Origin: Halorarum salinum
Lineage (GTDB): Archaea; Halobacteriota; Halobacteria; Halobacteriales; Haloferacaceae
Assembly (NCBI RefSeq): GCF_013402875.1
Contig: NZ_CP058579.1
Coordinates: 3,162,001-3,226,000, forward strand
Reading direction: 5' to 3'
DNA length: 64,000 nucleotides
The notes beneath the pieces are model-generated. The model made no database searches and was not told the origin of the DNA. It saw nothing but the letters and a program-made list of their open reading frames with translations. This document shows positions 25,327 through 34,141 of this stretch, piece by piece (position 1 is the first letter of the stretch; every line of letters begins with the position of its first letter). Position numbers and translations under genes: made by a program.

Positions 25327-28300
25327 TCAGCGGCCCCACTCGGCCGCCCTGCGCGGGCGATCCGAGACGGCCATCACGTCGGAGTCGTCGTTCCGACTCG
25401 CCAGCGCCTCCAGCGACGCGCGGGCGGCCGCCTCGGTCGAGACGTACGCCACGTCCTCGTCGACCGCGGTGCGGAGCGCGTCGCGGTCGTCGGTGACCAG
25501 CAGGTCGACCGCCCCTTCGCGGAGCGCGGTCGCGAGGTCCGCGAACGTCCCGTGGTCGTAGTAGTCGGCGAAGCCGTCCTCGAGTTCCGCCGCCTCGTCG
25601 GTCCCCGCGGCCGGCAGCGCGTCGCCGACGAGTTCGAAGGCGACGGTCCCGGACTCGGGGAGCCCCTGGCCGGCGGCGTCGAGCGCCTTCCCGTACGCCT
25701 TCCCGAAGCTGCTGGCGGTGCCCATCACCTCGCCGGTGGACTTCATCTCCGGGCCGAGCCGCGGGTCCGAGTCCGGCAGGCGGTCGAACGGGAGCACGAC
25801 CTCCTTCACGCTGTAGTGGTCCGGGACGGCCTCCGACGCCTCGAGGTCCGCGAGCGAACGGCCGGTCATCACCTGGGCCGCGAGCTTCGCGATGGGGACG
25901 CCCGTCGCCTTCGAGACGAACGGGACCGTGCGCGAGGAGCGCGGGTTCGCCTCCAGCACGTACACGTCCGGCTCGGCGCCCTCCCCCTCGCGGACCGCGA
26001 GCTGGACGTTCAGGAGCCCGACCGTGTCGAGCGCGCGGGCGATGTTCTCGGTGACCTCGCGCACGCGAGCCAGCGTCTCCTCGCTCAGCGAGCGCGGCGG
26101 GATGACGCATGCGGAGTCGCCCGAGTGCACCCCGGCGCTCTCGACGTGTTCCATCACGCCGCCGATCAGCACGTCCTCGCCGTCCGAGACGGCGTCGACG
26201 TCGAGTTCGACGGCGCCCTCGAGGAACTCGTCGACGAGGATGGGCTTGTCCGGCGAGACGCGGACCGCCTCGGCGATGTACTCCTTCAGCTCCTCGTCGT
26301 CGTGTACCACCCGCATGGCGCGTCCCCCGAGCACGTAGCTCGGACGGACCAGCACCGGGTAGCCGATCTCCCCCGCGAGTTCGAGCGCCTCGGCCTCGCT
26401 GGTCGCGGAGCCGCCCTCCGGCTGGGCGACGCCGACGTCGTCCATCAGGCCGTTGAACCGGTCGCGATCCTCCGCGAGGTCCATCGCCTCGACGGTCGTG
26501 CCCATGATCTCGCAGTCGAGCCCCCGGCGGTCGAACTCCGCGGCCAGCGGCTCGCCGATGTCGACCGAGGTCTGGCCGCCGAACTGGATCATCACGCCGT
26601 CGGCGTCGCTCGCCTCGACGACGTCGGCGACCTCCTCGGCGGTGATGGGTTCGAAGAACAGCCCGTCGGAGGTGTCGTAGTCGGTCGACACCGTCTCGGG
26701 GTTGTTGTTGACGACGTGCGCCTCGATCCCCTGCTCGCGGAGCGCGCGGACCGCGTGGACCGAGCAGTAGTCGAACTCGACGCCCTGGCCGATGCGGATG
26801 GGGCCGCCGCCGACCACGACGACCGACTCGACGTCGCGGTCGACCTGCAGTTCGCCCGCCGCCGCGTCGCCCTCGTAGGGTCCGGAGAACCACTCCGGCT
26901 GGCGCGAGGAGTAGTAGTACGGCGTCGAGGCGGCGAACTCGCCGGCGCAGGTGTCCACCTGCTTGTACGTCCGGCCGGGCACCGACGCCTCGACCTCGCC
27001 GACGCCGGCGCGGGCGGCGGAGACGGGGATGGCGCCGTCCTCGCCCTCCGCGGCGCCCGCGGCGGCCGCCTCCGTCGCCTCGGCGGTCCGCCACGCCCCT
27101 CGCGTCTCCGGGAGCCACGTGAGGCTGCTGTCCTCGAAGACGTTGCCCGCGAGCGCCGAGATCTCGGCGTTCGTGAAGCCGGCGGAGGCGGCGGCGGTGA
27201 ACTCCCCGTCGACGACCTCCTTGCTCGCCTCCACGATGCGCGAGAAGCGCTCGACGTACCACTCGTAGATGCCCGTGGCCTCGACGACCTCCTCGACGGA
27301 GAAGCCGCGCTCGAACGCCTCGAACATCGCGTACGGGCGGTCGGGGCTCGGGCGCTCGAGGTACTCCGCCGTGAGTTCGTCGTCCTCGAGGTCCCCGAAG
27401 TCCTCGGCCGGGTCGTACTCCGAGGAGCGCAGCGCCTTCAGGAGGCTCTCCTCGAACGTGCGCCCGATGGCCATCGCCTCGCCGGTCGACTTCATCGCCG
27501 TGCCGAGCGTGAAGTCCGTGTCCTCGAACTTGTCCTTGGGCCAGCGCGGCACCTTCGTCACGACGTAGTCGATCGCCGGTTCGAACGCCGCGGTCGTCTC
27601 GCCGGTGATCTCGTTGTCGATCTCGTGGAGGCGCTTGCCGAGCGCGACCTTCGCGGTCACGCGGGCGATGGGGTAGCCGGTCGCCTTCGAGGCGAGCGCG
27701 GAGGAGCGGGAGACGCGCGGGTTCACCTCGACGACGCGGTACTCGCCGCCGGGCGTGCCGTCGTCGCGCCAGGCGAACTGGATGTTACAGCCGCCCTGGA
27801 TGCCGAGTTCGCGGATGACCCCCAGCGCCGCGTCGCGCATCTCCTGGTGGCCGTCGTCGGGGATGACCTGGCTGGGCGTCACGACCATCGACTCGCCGGT
27901 GTGGATGCCCATCGGGTCGAGGTTCTCCATGTTGCAGATGATGATACAGGAGTCGTCGGCGTCCCGCATCACCTCGTACTCCAGTTCGACCCAGCCCGAG
28001 ATGGACTCGGTGACGAGCACCTCGTTGTTGCGCGAGAGGCGCAGGCCGGTCCGGACGCGCTCGATCAGTTCGTCCATCTCGCCGACGACGCCGGATCCGG
28101 AGCCGCCGAGGGTGTACGTCGTGCGGGCGATGACCGGCAGGCCGCCGACCTCGTCGGCCGCCGCCTCCACGCGCTCGCGGAGCGATTCCCCGTCCAGTTC
28201 GGTGACCGACTCTCCCTCGTCGAGCGAGATGGTCGTCGAGCGCGGAACCGGCTGGCCGATGTCCTCCATCCGCTGGCGGAACAGGTCGCGGTCCTCCGTC

Positions 28301-28668
28301 GCGTAGATGGTGTCGAGCGGCGTGCCCATGATCTCCACGTCGTGCTCGTCGAGCACGCCCTCCTCGGCGAGTTCGGCCGTGACGTTCAGCCCGGTCTGTC
28401 CGCCCAGTCCGGCGATGACGCCGTCGGGCTGCTCCTTCCTGATGATCTCCGCGATGGCCTCGGTCGTGATCGGCTCGATGTACACCCGGTCGGCCATCTC
28501 GGGGTCGGTCATGATCGTCGCGGGGTTCGAGTTCACGAGCACGACTCGGGCCCCCTCCTCGCGGAGCGCGCGGCAGGCCTGCGCCCCGGAGTAGTCGAAC
28601 TCCGCGGCCTGCCCGATCTGAATCGGTCCGCTGCCGACGAGGAGGATGGTGCGACCGTCTCCACTCAT
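25327..28668 (-). CDS. carB: Carbamoyl-phosphate synthase large subunit
   Basis: 1113 residues with two homologous ATP-grasp halves. The first starts ILLVGSGPIQIGQAAEFDYSG. The second starts VVVVGGGPIRIGQGVEFDYC at about residue 637. Each has ATP-binding loops (RTTYTLGGSGSG and RPSYVLGGRAMR) and the ENxDPMGIHTG / ESAGVHSGDS elements. The C-terminal MGS-like allosteric domain is present. The enzyme makes carbamoyl phosphate for pyrimidines and arginine from ammonia delivered by CarA; carA is not in the window. The linker before the second half is long and Ala/Gly-rich. A TATA-like TTATTA on the minus strand lies about 27 nt upstream of the ATG. Confidence 0.95.
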   Translation of the reverse strand: MSGDGRTILLVGSGPIQIGQAAEFDYSGAQACRALREEGARVVLVNSNPATIMTDPEMADRVYIEPITTEAIAEIIRKEQPDGVIAGLGGQTGLNVTAELAEEGVLDEHDVEIMGTPLDTIYATEDRDLFRQRMEDIGQPVPRSTTISLDEGESVTELDGESLRERVEAAADEVGGLPVIARTTYTLGGSGSGVVGEMDELIERVRTGLRLSRNNEVLVTESISGWVELEYEVMRDADDSCIIICNMENLDPMGIHTGESMVVTPSQVIPDDGHQEMRDAALGVIRELGIQGGCNIQFAWRDDGTPGGEYRVVEVNPRVSRSSALASKATGYPIARVTAKVALGKRLHEIDNEITGETTAAFEPAIDYVVTKVPRWPKDKFEDTDFTLGTAMKSTGEAMAIGRTFEESLLKALRSSEYDPAEDFGDLEDDELTAEYLERPSPDRPYAMFEAFERGFSVEEVVEATGIYEWYVERFSRIVEASKEVVDGEFTAAASAGFTNAEISALAGNVFEDSSLTWLPETRGAWRTAEATEAAAAGAAEGEDGAIPVSAARAGVGEVEASVPGRTYKQVDTCAGEFAASTPYYYSSRQPEWFSGPYEGDAAAGELQVDRDVESVVVVGGGPIRIGQGVEFDYCSVHAVRALREQGIEAHVVNNNPETVSTDYDTSDGLFFEPITAEEVADVVEASDADGVMIQFGGQTSVDIGEPLAAEFDRRGLDCEIMGTTVEAMDLAEDRDRFNGLMDDVGVAQPEGGSATSEAEALELAGEIGYPVLVRPSYVLGGRAMRVVHDDEELKEYIAEAVRVSPDKPILVDEFLEGAVELDVDAVSDGEDVLIGGVMEHVESAGVHSGDSACVIPPRSLSEETLARVREVTENIARALDTVGLLNVQLAVREGEGAEPDVYVLEANPRSSRTVPFVSKATGVPIAKLAAQVMTGRSLADLEASEAVPDHYSVKEVVLPFDRLPDSDPRLGPEMKSTGEVMGTASSFGKAYGKALDAAGQGLPESGTVAFELVGDALPAAGTDEAAELEDGFADYYDHGTFADLATALREGAVDLLVTDDRDALRTAVDEDVAYVSTEAAARASLEALASRNDDSDVMAVSDRPRRAAEWGR

Positions 28669-28802
28669 TGTCGGGTTGAGTTCGCGTATCGTAATAAGCC
28701 CGGCGAACCGTCGCGATATTCGTAGCGACTTTGCGAATTTCGCAAGTCAACCGTTGTCACACCCGCGGAGGAACATATGCCCCGACGCTGACGTCGGCTC
28801 CC

Positions 28803-29605
28803 ATGGACGCCACACCCCCGCCAGCCCTCTCGCCGGGCGACACGGTGGCCCTGCTCGCCCCCTCCAGCCCGGTCGCGGACGATCGACTCGCCGTCGCGGA
28901 ACGGCGGCTCGAGGGGGGTTCGACCTCGAAGTCGTCCGCTTTCCGACCGCCGACCGCGAGCCGGAGGACGGTCCCGCCCCGCCCGAAGAGCGCGCGCGGG
29001 AGCTGACGGACGCCTTCGAGGACCCGACCGTGCGCGGCGTCGTCGCGGCCACCGGCGGCGACGACCAGCTGCGCGTCCTCCGACACCTCGACCCCGAGCG
29101 TCTCCGCGCGAACCCCACGCGCTTTCTCGGCTACTCGGACAACGACGACCTCCGGCTGTTCCTCCTCCGACTCGGACAGGTTTCCTGGGGCGTGCAGGCC
29201 CACCCCGACGTCACCGTCGACCCGGAGTTGCACCCCTACAGGGAGCAGTACCTCGCACGTGCGCTGTTCGACGACGCGCTCGGCGAGGTGAAACCGGCCG
29301 GGGCGTGGACCGACGAGTGGTACCGGGGACGGTGTGGGGAGGCTGCCTCACCGTCGTCGCGTGGCACCTCCGGAGCGAGCGGTTCCTCCCCGAACCGGAG
29401 GCCCTCGACGACGCCGTGCTCGCGCGAGTTCGACGAGCACCGCGAGACCATCCGCGCCGAAGTGAACCGCGAACTAGACCGATACGCCGATGACGCGACC
29501 GCCGCGTTCGGCGTGGACTTCGGGCACACCTCGCCGACGTTTCCGCTCCCCCTCGGCGCGACGGCGACGCTGGACCCGTCGGAGGGGACGATTCGGTTCG
29601 ATTGA
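28803..29605 (+). pseudogene. Broken LD-carboxypeptidase (peptidase S66 family)
   Basis: The start MDATPPPALSPGDTVALLAP is S66-like. The frame shifts near a G6 run at 28913-28918 into GGFDLEVVRFPTADREP and the conserved GDDQLRVLRHLDPERLRANP and LGYSDNDDLRLFL. About 29330 it shifts again: VWGGCLTVVAWHLRSERFLP is in a third frame. Roughly 60 residues of the expected C-terminal half are missing before FDEHRETIRAEVNRELDRY and the ending VDFGHTSPTFPLPLG. Two frameshifts plus a deletion argue for a real pseudogene rather than one sequencing error. It is divergent from carB. Confidence 0.75.
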
Positions 29606-29679
29606 CCGTCGATGGCATCGACCGATTCCCGTCGCGACGTGTCAGGAACCGTGGCTCCGACGTTGGGGACCCAACCGGC

Positions 29680-29968
29680 CGGCGCGCGGCGGCCGCCCCT
29701 CGTGGGCGGCCGAACCGCGCGAGGGATGAGCACCGCAACGCGAACGCAGTGAGCGTGAGGGGCGCAATCGGCTGGGGAGGTCGTGGCTGCGGTCGGGCGG
29801 GACTGAAAGGGGCCGCGGCTCTCGGCGATGGCGGACCCGACAAGCACCGCAGGCGAACGCAGTGAGCCGAGGGTCACGCGAGCGGAGCGAGGGTGACTTC
29901 CGAGGAGCGTGCTCCGAGGTAAAGCGCAGGCGTGGTCCTCCGAGTCGAGAGCCGCGGGGGCTTTCGAG
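29680..29968 (-). repeat. Interspersed intergenic repeat, copy B (reverse orientation)
   Basis: It fills most of the 468-bp gap before the acidic-protein gene. Reading the minus strand, the CGAAAGCCCCCGCGGCTCTC arm lies at the 29968 end, and the core GAGAGCCGCGGCCCCTTTCA through CGGCCGCCGCGCGCC runs to 29680. The core is nearly identical to copy A (10224-10383). ORFs crossing it encode the artefact GCGRAGLKGAA and should not be annotated. Confidence 0.8.
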
Positions 29969-30073
29969 ACCTACCCCCGCCGAAAGGACCGACCTCGGAA
30001 TGTGAGCCATTTCGCGTGCAATTCCGACTGATCGGCGACAATGCTGAAACGTGCCGAACCCGTAACCGCACGC

Positions 30074-30394
30074 ATGCCAGAGGAAGCCACGGAGGACGAC
30101 GTCCGCGTCGACGTGGAGGTCGAGGTCGAGGTGGACCGCGACGAACTGGAGATCGAGGTCGGCGACGTGATGGAGGCCGAGGCGGAACTGGAGCGGGACG
30201 GCCTCGAGATCGAGGTCGAGGTCGAGATCGAACGCGAGGGCGAGTCGGACTCGGAGGGAGAGACCGAGGACGAGTGGGAGGAGGCGGACGAGGACGACGA
30301 GGACACCGGAACCGACGACGACCTCGACCAGCCGGTCGGCGAGACGGACGCCGTGCCCGAGGGCGAGGAGCCCCCGTACGAGGATCTGGAGTAG
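30074..30394 (+). CDS. Highly acidic low-complexity protein
   Basis: 106 residues from ATG 30074; ATG 30041 is an in-frame alternative. The first half is built of alternating Val/Glu/Ile/Asp (VDVEVEVEVDRDELEIEV) and repeats the block ELEIEV / LEIEVEVEI, as in an edge-on beta strand array. The tail is Asp/Glu/Gly-rich (ADEDDEDTGTDDD). There is no known family. It is probably a small soluble halophilic protein, though the extreme composition leaves some doubt that it is expressed. Confidence 0.5.
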   Translation: MPEEATEDDVRVDVEVEVEVDRDELEIEVGDVMEAEAELERDGLEIEVEVEIEREGESDSEGETEDEWEEADEDDEDTGTDDDLDQPVGETDAVPEGEEPPYEDLE

Positions 30395-30446
30395 CCACCG
30401 GCCGGACCGCCCGCGACCCCGTCACCGCAGTCGCCGCGGAACGCGC

Positions 30447-30453
30447 TTTTTAA
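30447..30453 (+). promoter_or_regulatory. TATA-like box of the DUF5815 gene
   Basis: TTTTTAA lies 26-32 nt before ATG 30479, supporting a leaderless start. Confidence 0.5.
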
Positions 30454-30478
30454 CCGATCCGGCCCGTTACGGTCGGGT

Positions 30479-31012
30479 ATGACACAGCCGCGCGTCCCCG
30501 GCGGCGGGGGCGAGGAGTTCGAACTCCCCTGCGGGGAGACCGCCCGCGTCCACGAGTTCGACATGGGGATGCGGGAGTTCGAGTGCGACTGCGGGGCGAC
30601 CCACGCGGTCGTCACCGACGTGAACCCGCCGGACCGCTTCCTCCCCGAGTTCCTCGTCTCGCTGCTGCGGGACGCGATCGAGACGACGAGCGACGAGATG
30701 CCCGAGTTCGGCACCCCGCACCTGATGGGCATCGTGCTGGAGGAGTTCCCCGAGTCGGTCGCCACACGGGACGTGAGCGAGGACCAAGACGTCGGGTACA
30801 CGATGCTGTGGGTGACGGAGTTCGACTCGCGGCGCCTCCACGAGATCATCGTCGAACTCGTCGTGGAGCTGATGGAGCACGCCGTCTCGCACAGCGACGA
30901 CAACTCGGCGATGACCGAGTTCGAGGAGCAGATGCTGGAGTTCGACGTCGGCGAGTTCGTCGACGAGTACCGGGCCCAGCGCGACCTCGACGCCGACGAC
31001 GTGTACGTCTGA
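30479..31012 (+). CDS. DUF5815 family protein
   Basis: 177 residues. The N-terminal part is metal-site-like (PCGETARVHEFDMG and FECDCGATHAVV, with Cys-x-Cys-Gly and Cys-Gly pairs). The helical body includes GTPHLMGIVLEEFPESV, TMLWVTEFDSRRLHEIIVELV and MEHAVSHSDD, and it ends FVDEYRAQRDLD. This layout matches the haloarchaeal DUF5815 family, of unknown function. It has a clear leaderless promoter. Confidence 0.75.
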   Translation: MTQPRVPGGGGEEFELPCGETARVHEFDMGMREFECDCGATHAVVTDVNPPDRFLPEFLVSLLRDAIETTSDEMPEFGTPHLMGIVLEEFPESVATRDVSEDQDVGYTMLWVTEFDSRRLHEIIVELVVELMEHAVSHSDDNSAMTEFEEQMLEFDVGEFVDEYRAQRDLDADDVYV

Positions 31013-31105
31013 TTCCGTTTCTGGTTCGGACTTCCTGGCGACGTGGCTCGCGCTAGTTCGATGGGTTTGGTGGCCGATTCGCGATACGGTACGTTGGTGA
31101 CGACC

Positions 31106-31340
31106 GCGAAAGCCCCCGCCGTTCTCGGGTCGCGCGGCCGGCAGCGCTCCTCGCGCTCACGTCGTTCGCGCTCCGGTGCTTGACCGCCCGTGCTTCCCCG
31201 AGAACGGCGGCCCCTTTCAGTCCCGCCCGACCGCAGCCACGACCTCCCCAGCCGATTCGCTCGGTCGGCTCCCTCCGGTCGCCCCCCTCACTCATCCCTC
31301 GCGCGGTTCGGCCGCCCACGAGGGGCGGCCGCCGCGCGCC
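31106..31340 (+). repeat. Interspersed intergenic repeat, copy C
   Basis: It occupies the 437-bp gap before the FAD-oxidoreductase gene. The CGAAAGCCCCCGCC arm is at 31106. The core GGCGGCCCCTTTCAGTCCCG onward ends at GGCCGCCGCGCGCC (31340). The sequence GACCGCAGCCACGACCTCCC is identical to copy B. The central TGCGCCCC...GTTGCGG part of copies A and B is replaced by CGCTCGGTCGGCTCCC, so this is a variant. Confidence 0.75.
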
Positions 31341-31449
31341 GGCCGGCTGATTCGTAGAGCGTCGCGACGAGGAGAACTCCGATGGCCGTAGCGGAACGTC
31401 GGGACTCGCATCCACAAGCGACTTAGCCCGTGCGCGCCGATTCGTGGGT

Positions 31450-32862
31450 ATGATCGCCATCGTCGGCGGGGGCATCGCCGGACTGGCCGCGGCCTACCGA
31501 CTCCGGGAACGCGGCCACGACGTCCGCGTGTTCGAGGCCGGCGGACCGGAGGCGCTCGGGGGGCTGGCGCGCACCTACCCGACCGCCGGCGACGACCTCG
31601 AGCAGTTCTACCACCACCTCTCGAAGTCCGAGGAGACCATCGTCGAACTCGCCGAGGACCTGGGCGTCGGCGACGACCTGGACTGGCTCGTCGGGAAGAA
31701 CGCCTACTACGTCGACGGCGTCGTCCACCCGATGGACGCGCCCTGGGAGATCCTCGCGTTCCCCCACTGGAGCCTCTACGACAAGTTCAGGCTGGGGATG
31801 CTCACCCTCGACGTCGACGTGCGCGGCGGCGTCCCCTCGTTCGACACCTACGAGAACCTGGAGGACTTCGAGCGCCAGTCCGCCGTCGAGTTCGCGAGGG
31901 AACACACGACCGAGAACGTGTACGAGACGTTCTTCGATCCGCTGCTGGAGGCGAAGTTCGGCTCCCGGAAGGGGGATGTGAGCGCCGCGTGGCTGCTCGG
32001 GCGCATCAAGTTCCGCGGCGAGCGCGACCTCCTGCGCGGGGAAATCCTGGGCTACTTCGACGGCGGGTTCCGGACCCTGCTCGACGCGCTCGTCGACGCC
32101 GTCGGCAGGGAGAACATCGAGACGAACGCCCGCGTGGCCGAACTCGCCACGGAGGACGGCGAGGTCTCGGAGATCATGGTCGTGTCGGAACCCGGCGCGA
32201 GCGACGATGGCACGGAGGTCGAGGCGGGCGACGGGAGCGCCGTGGCCGAGGCGAACGGCGGGACGAGCGCCGACGGCGGAGGCGGGGAACGGGTCGAGGA
32301 GGTCGACGACGTCGTCGTCGCGGCGATGCCGAACGTGCTGGAGGACCTGAGCGGCTACCCCTGCGAGATCGACTTCCAGGGCGCCGTCTGCGCGGTCGTG
32401 ACGATGGAGGAGTCGCTAACCGACACCTACTGGCTCAACGTCGCCGACGAGGCCCCGTTCGGCGCGCTCATCGAGCACACGAACTTCGTCCCGCCCGAGC
32501 GCTACGGCGGCGACCACCTCCTGTACGTCGCCAGTTACGTCCAGTCGCCCGACGAGTGGCTCTGGGACGCGACCGACGCGGAGATCGAGGAACGGTGGCT
32601 CGACGGCGTCGCCGACCTGTTCCCGGCGTTCGACCGCGGTTCGGTGACCGACTTCCGCCTCGCCCGCGCTCCCCGCGCGGCGCCCATCTACGAGCAGGGC
32701 TACCTCGACCTGGTCGTCCCGTACGACCTCGACGACGAGGTGGCCGAGGGACTGTACTACGCCGGGATGGCCTCCCGCGCACAGTACCCCGAGCGGAGCC
32801 TCAACGGCGGCGTCGTCGCCGGGTTCGAGGTCGCCGACCGCATCGACGGGAAGCGACCCTGA
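31450..32862 (+). CDS. FAD-dependent oxidoreductase (protoporphyrinogen-oxidase/desaturase-like)
   Basis: 470 residues from ATG 31450. The N-terminal Rossmann motif is MIAIVGGGIAGLAAAYRLRE (GxGxxG), with the E at the end of strand 2 (VFEAGG). It continues through the amine-oxidase-type body (YHHLSKSEETIVELAEDLG) to the C-terminal FAD motif (GLYYAGMASRAQYPERSLNG). A Gly/Ser/Asp-rich halophilic insert lies around residues 245-285. The substrate is unclear; it resembles haloarchaeal phytoene-desaturase/UDP-galactopyranose-mutase-like proteins. Confidence 0.85.
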   Translation: MIAIVGGGIAGLAAAYRLRERGHDVRVFEAGGPEALGGLARTYPTAGDDLEQFYHHLSKSEETIVELAEDLGVGDDLDWLVGKNAYYVDGVVHPMDAPWEILAFPHWSLYDKFRLGMLTLDVDVRGGVPSFDTYENLEDFERQSAVEFAREHTTENVYETFFDPLLEAKFGSRKGDVSAAWLLGRIKFRGERDLLRGEILGYFDGGFRTLLDALVDAVGRENIETNARVAELATEDGEVSEIMVVSEPGASDDGTEVEAGDGSAVAEANGGTSADGGGGERVEEVDDVVVAAMPNVLEDLSGYPCEIDFQGAVCAVVTMEESLTDTYWLNVADEAPFGALIEHTNFVPPERYGGDHLLYVASYVQSPDEWLWDATDAEIEERWLDGVADLFPAFDRGSVTDFRLARAPRAAPIYEQGYLDLVVPYDLDDEVAEGLYYAGMASRAQYPERSLNGGVVAGFEVADRIDGKRP

Positions 32863-33048
32863 CCGGCCGGGCCGGGTAGCCGTCGACGGGTAGCGACCGG
32901 TTGCAGCCGTTTAGTTACGCCGCCGTCGGCCGCCGGTCGACGGGTCAAAACCGCGGGACTCGACGGGGTCGAACCGGTCCGGAGGCGTTTCACTTCCGTC
33001 CCGGTGGTCCGGGTCGGGGTTTTGACGGAAGCCGTCGAACGCGGTGAC

Positions 33049-33720
33049 ATGTTCGATCGCACACCGGATCGGCCCGAGCCGACGACCGACCTGCCGACCC
33101 TCGAGCCGGGGGTGACGGTCCTGCGCCCGCCCGACCCGCGTTCGACCGCGCTCCACCGGCTCGTCGCGGAGACGCTGGCGGGCGGGGGCGGTCCGGCCTA
33201 CTGGGTGGACGCGCGCAACGCGGCGAACACCCACGCGCTGTACGACGTCGCGCCGTCGCGTCGGACGCTGTCCGGACTCGTGGTGGCCCGGGCGTTCACC
33301 GCCTACCAGCACGCCGGGTTGATCCACGAACTCCCGCGGCGCGTCCGCCCGGGGACGCGGCTCGTCGTCGCGCCGAACGTCGCCGCGCTCTACCGCGACG
33401 GCGACGTGGCCGACGCGGCGGCCACACGACTGCTCGAGGCGAGCCTCGGCTACCTGGCCGAACTGGCGGACGCGCTCGACTGCCCGGTCCTGACCTCCGC
33501 GACCGGCGAGGACGAACTCGCCGCGCGGGCCGTCGACGTCGCCGACGCCGTGGTCGACTGCGAGCGCACCCGGCTCGGGCTGACCTACGACGCGCCCGGC
33601 TTCACGCCGTCGGGCTACCACCGCGGCGGCTACTGGCAGACCACGATTCCGTACTGGGTGGACCTGTTCGGCCGGGTCACGCCGCACGAACCGCCGGTCA
33701 CGCCGGAGGTGTTCGCGTGA
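33049..33720 (+). CDS. Degenerate RecA/RadA-like protein in the PolB2 operon
   Basis: 223 residues. The fold pattern follows RecA/RadB: strand GVTVLRPPDPRSTALHRLV, where the P-loop should be but without GxxxxGK[ST]; then AYWVDARNAANTHALYDVAP, corresponding to the strand after the Walker A helix; LSGLVVARAFTAYQHAGLI; and TRLVVAPNVAALYRDG in place of Walker B with no Asp. It therefore probably does not hydrolyse ATP but could bind RadA or ssDNA. It is the first gene of a four-ORF operon ending in PolB2. It is analogous in position to ImuA-type RecA-like proteins of bacterial mutasomes; that is inference. Confidence 0.75.
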   Translation: MFDRTPDRPEPTTDLPTLEPGVTVLRPPDPRSTALHRLVAETLAGGGGPAYWVDARNAANTHALYDVAPSRRTLSGLVVARAFTAYQHAGLIHELPRRVRPGTRLVVAPNVAALYRDGDVADAAATRLLEASLGYLAELADALDCPVLTSATGEDELAARAVDVADAVVDCERTRLGLTYDAPGFTPSGYHRGGYWQTTIPYWVDLFGRVTPHEPPVTPEVFA

Positions 33721-33818
33721 CTCGGAACCGGGACGCGCGTCGCTCGCGCCGGGGGCCACGCGGCAGGGGCAAGGGGATGCAGGTCCAGACGGTGCAGCGT
33801 CGGGAGGTGTCCGGCTGA
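33717..33818 (+). CDS. 33-residue basic peptide linking the operon genes
   Basis: GTG 33717 overlaps the previous stop (GTGA). The frame ends in TGA 33816-33818, which overlaps the next ATG (TGATG). The peptide is very basic, starting MTRNRDARRSRRGPRGRGKG and ending MQVQTVQRREVSG. Both junctions match the overlaps used elsewhere in this operon, which argues for translation, but no homology is known to me and chance remains possible. Confidence 0.4.
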   Translation: MTRNRDARRSRRGPRGRGKGMQVQTVQRREVSG

Positions 33819-34141
33819 TGGGCAGGACCAACCCCACCTACCGGAACTTCCTCGAGTCGTACGAGTCCGAGTGGGCGCCGTTCCGACGCGCGCTCCGGCG
33901 GCAGTACCGGAGCGACTTCGACCGGTTGTTCGAGCGCGCCGCCGAACACGCCGGGGCCGCCGGGATGCAGAACCCCCCGGACCCGACGGAGGCGCTCCTG
34001 CTCTCGCTCTCGGTCGCCCACGAGGCCGAACTCCGCCGGCTCCGCGATCGGGTGGAGGCGCTGGAGGCGGAGGGAACCCCGGAGGACGGAGGGACGTCCG
34101 AGGGCGCGGGGCCGTCGGAGCGCGGGGAGGACGGGCCGTGA
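33818..34141 (+). CDS. Small helical protein of the PolB2 operon
   Basis: 107 residues. The N-terminal 85 are helical and charged (NPTYRNFLESYESEWAPFRR, YRSDFDRLFERAAEH) and include PDPTEALLLSLSVAHEAELR leading into a short coiled coil (RRLRDRVEALEAEG). The tail is Gly/Glu/Ser low complexity. There is no enzyme motif. Sandwiched by overlaps between the RecA-like and PolB2 genes, it is probably an accessory or adaptor subunit. Confidence 0.7.
   Translation: MGRTNPTYRNFLESYESEWAPFRRALRRQYRSDFDRLFERAAEHAGAAGMQNPPDPTEALLLSLSVAHEAELRRLRDRVEALEAEGTPEDGGTSEGAGPSERGEDGP

Noticed and set aside
28913-28918. Programmed frameshift in the S66 gene at the G6 run
   Set aside because: A second frameshift and a deletion further down make a functional recoding event unlikely. 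Decay is the simpler explanation.
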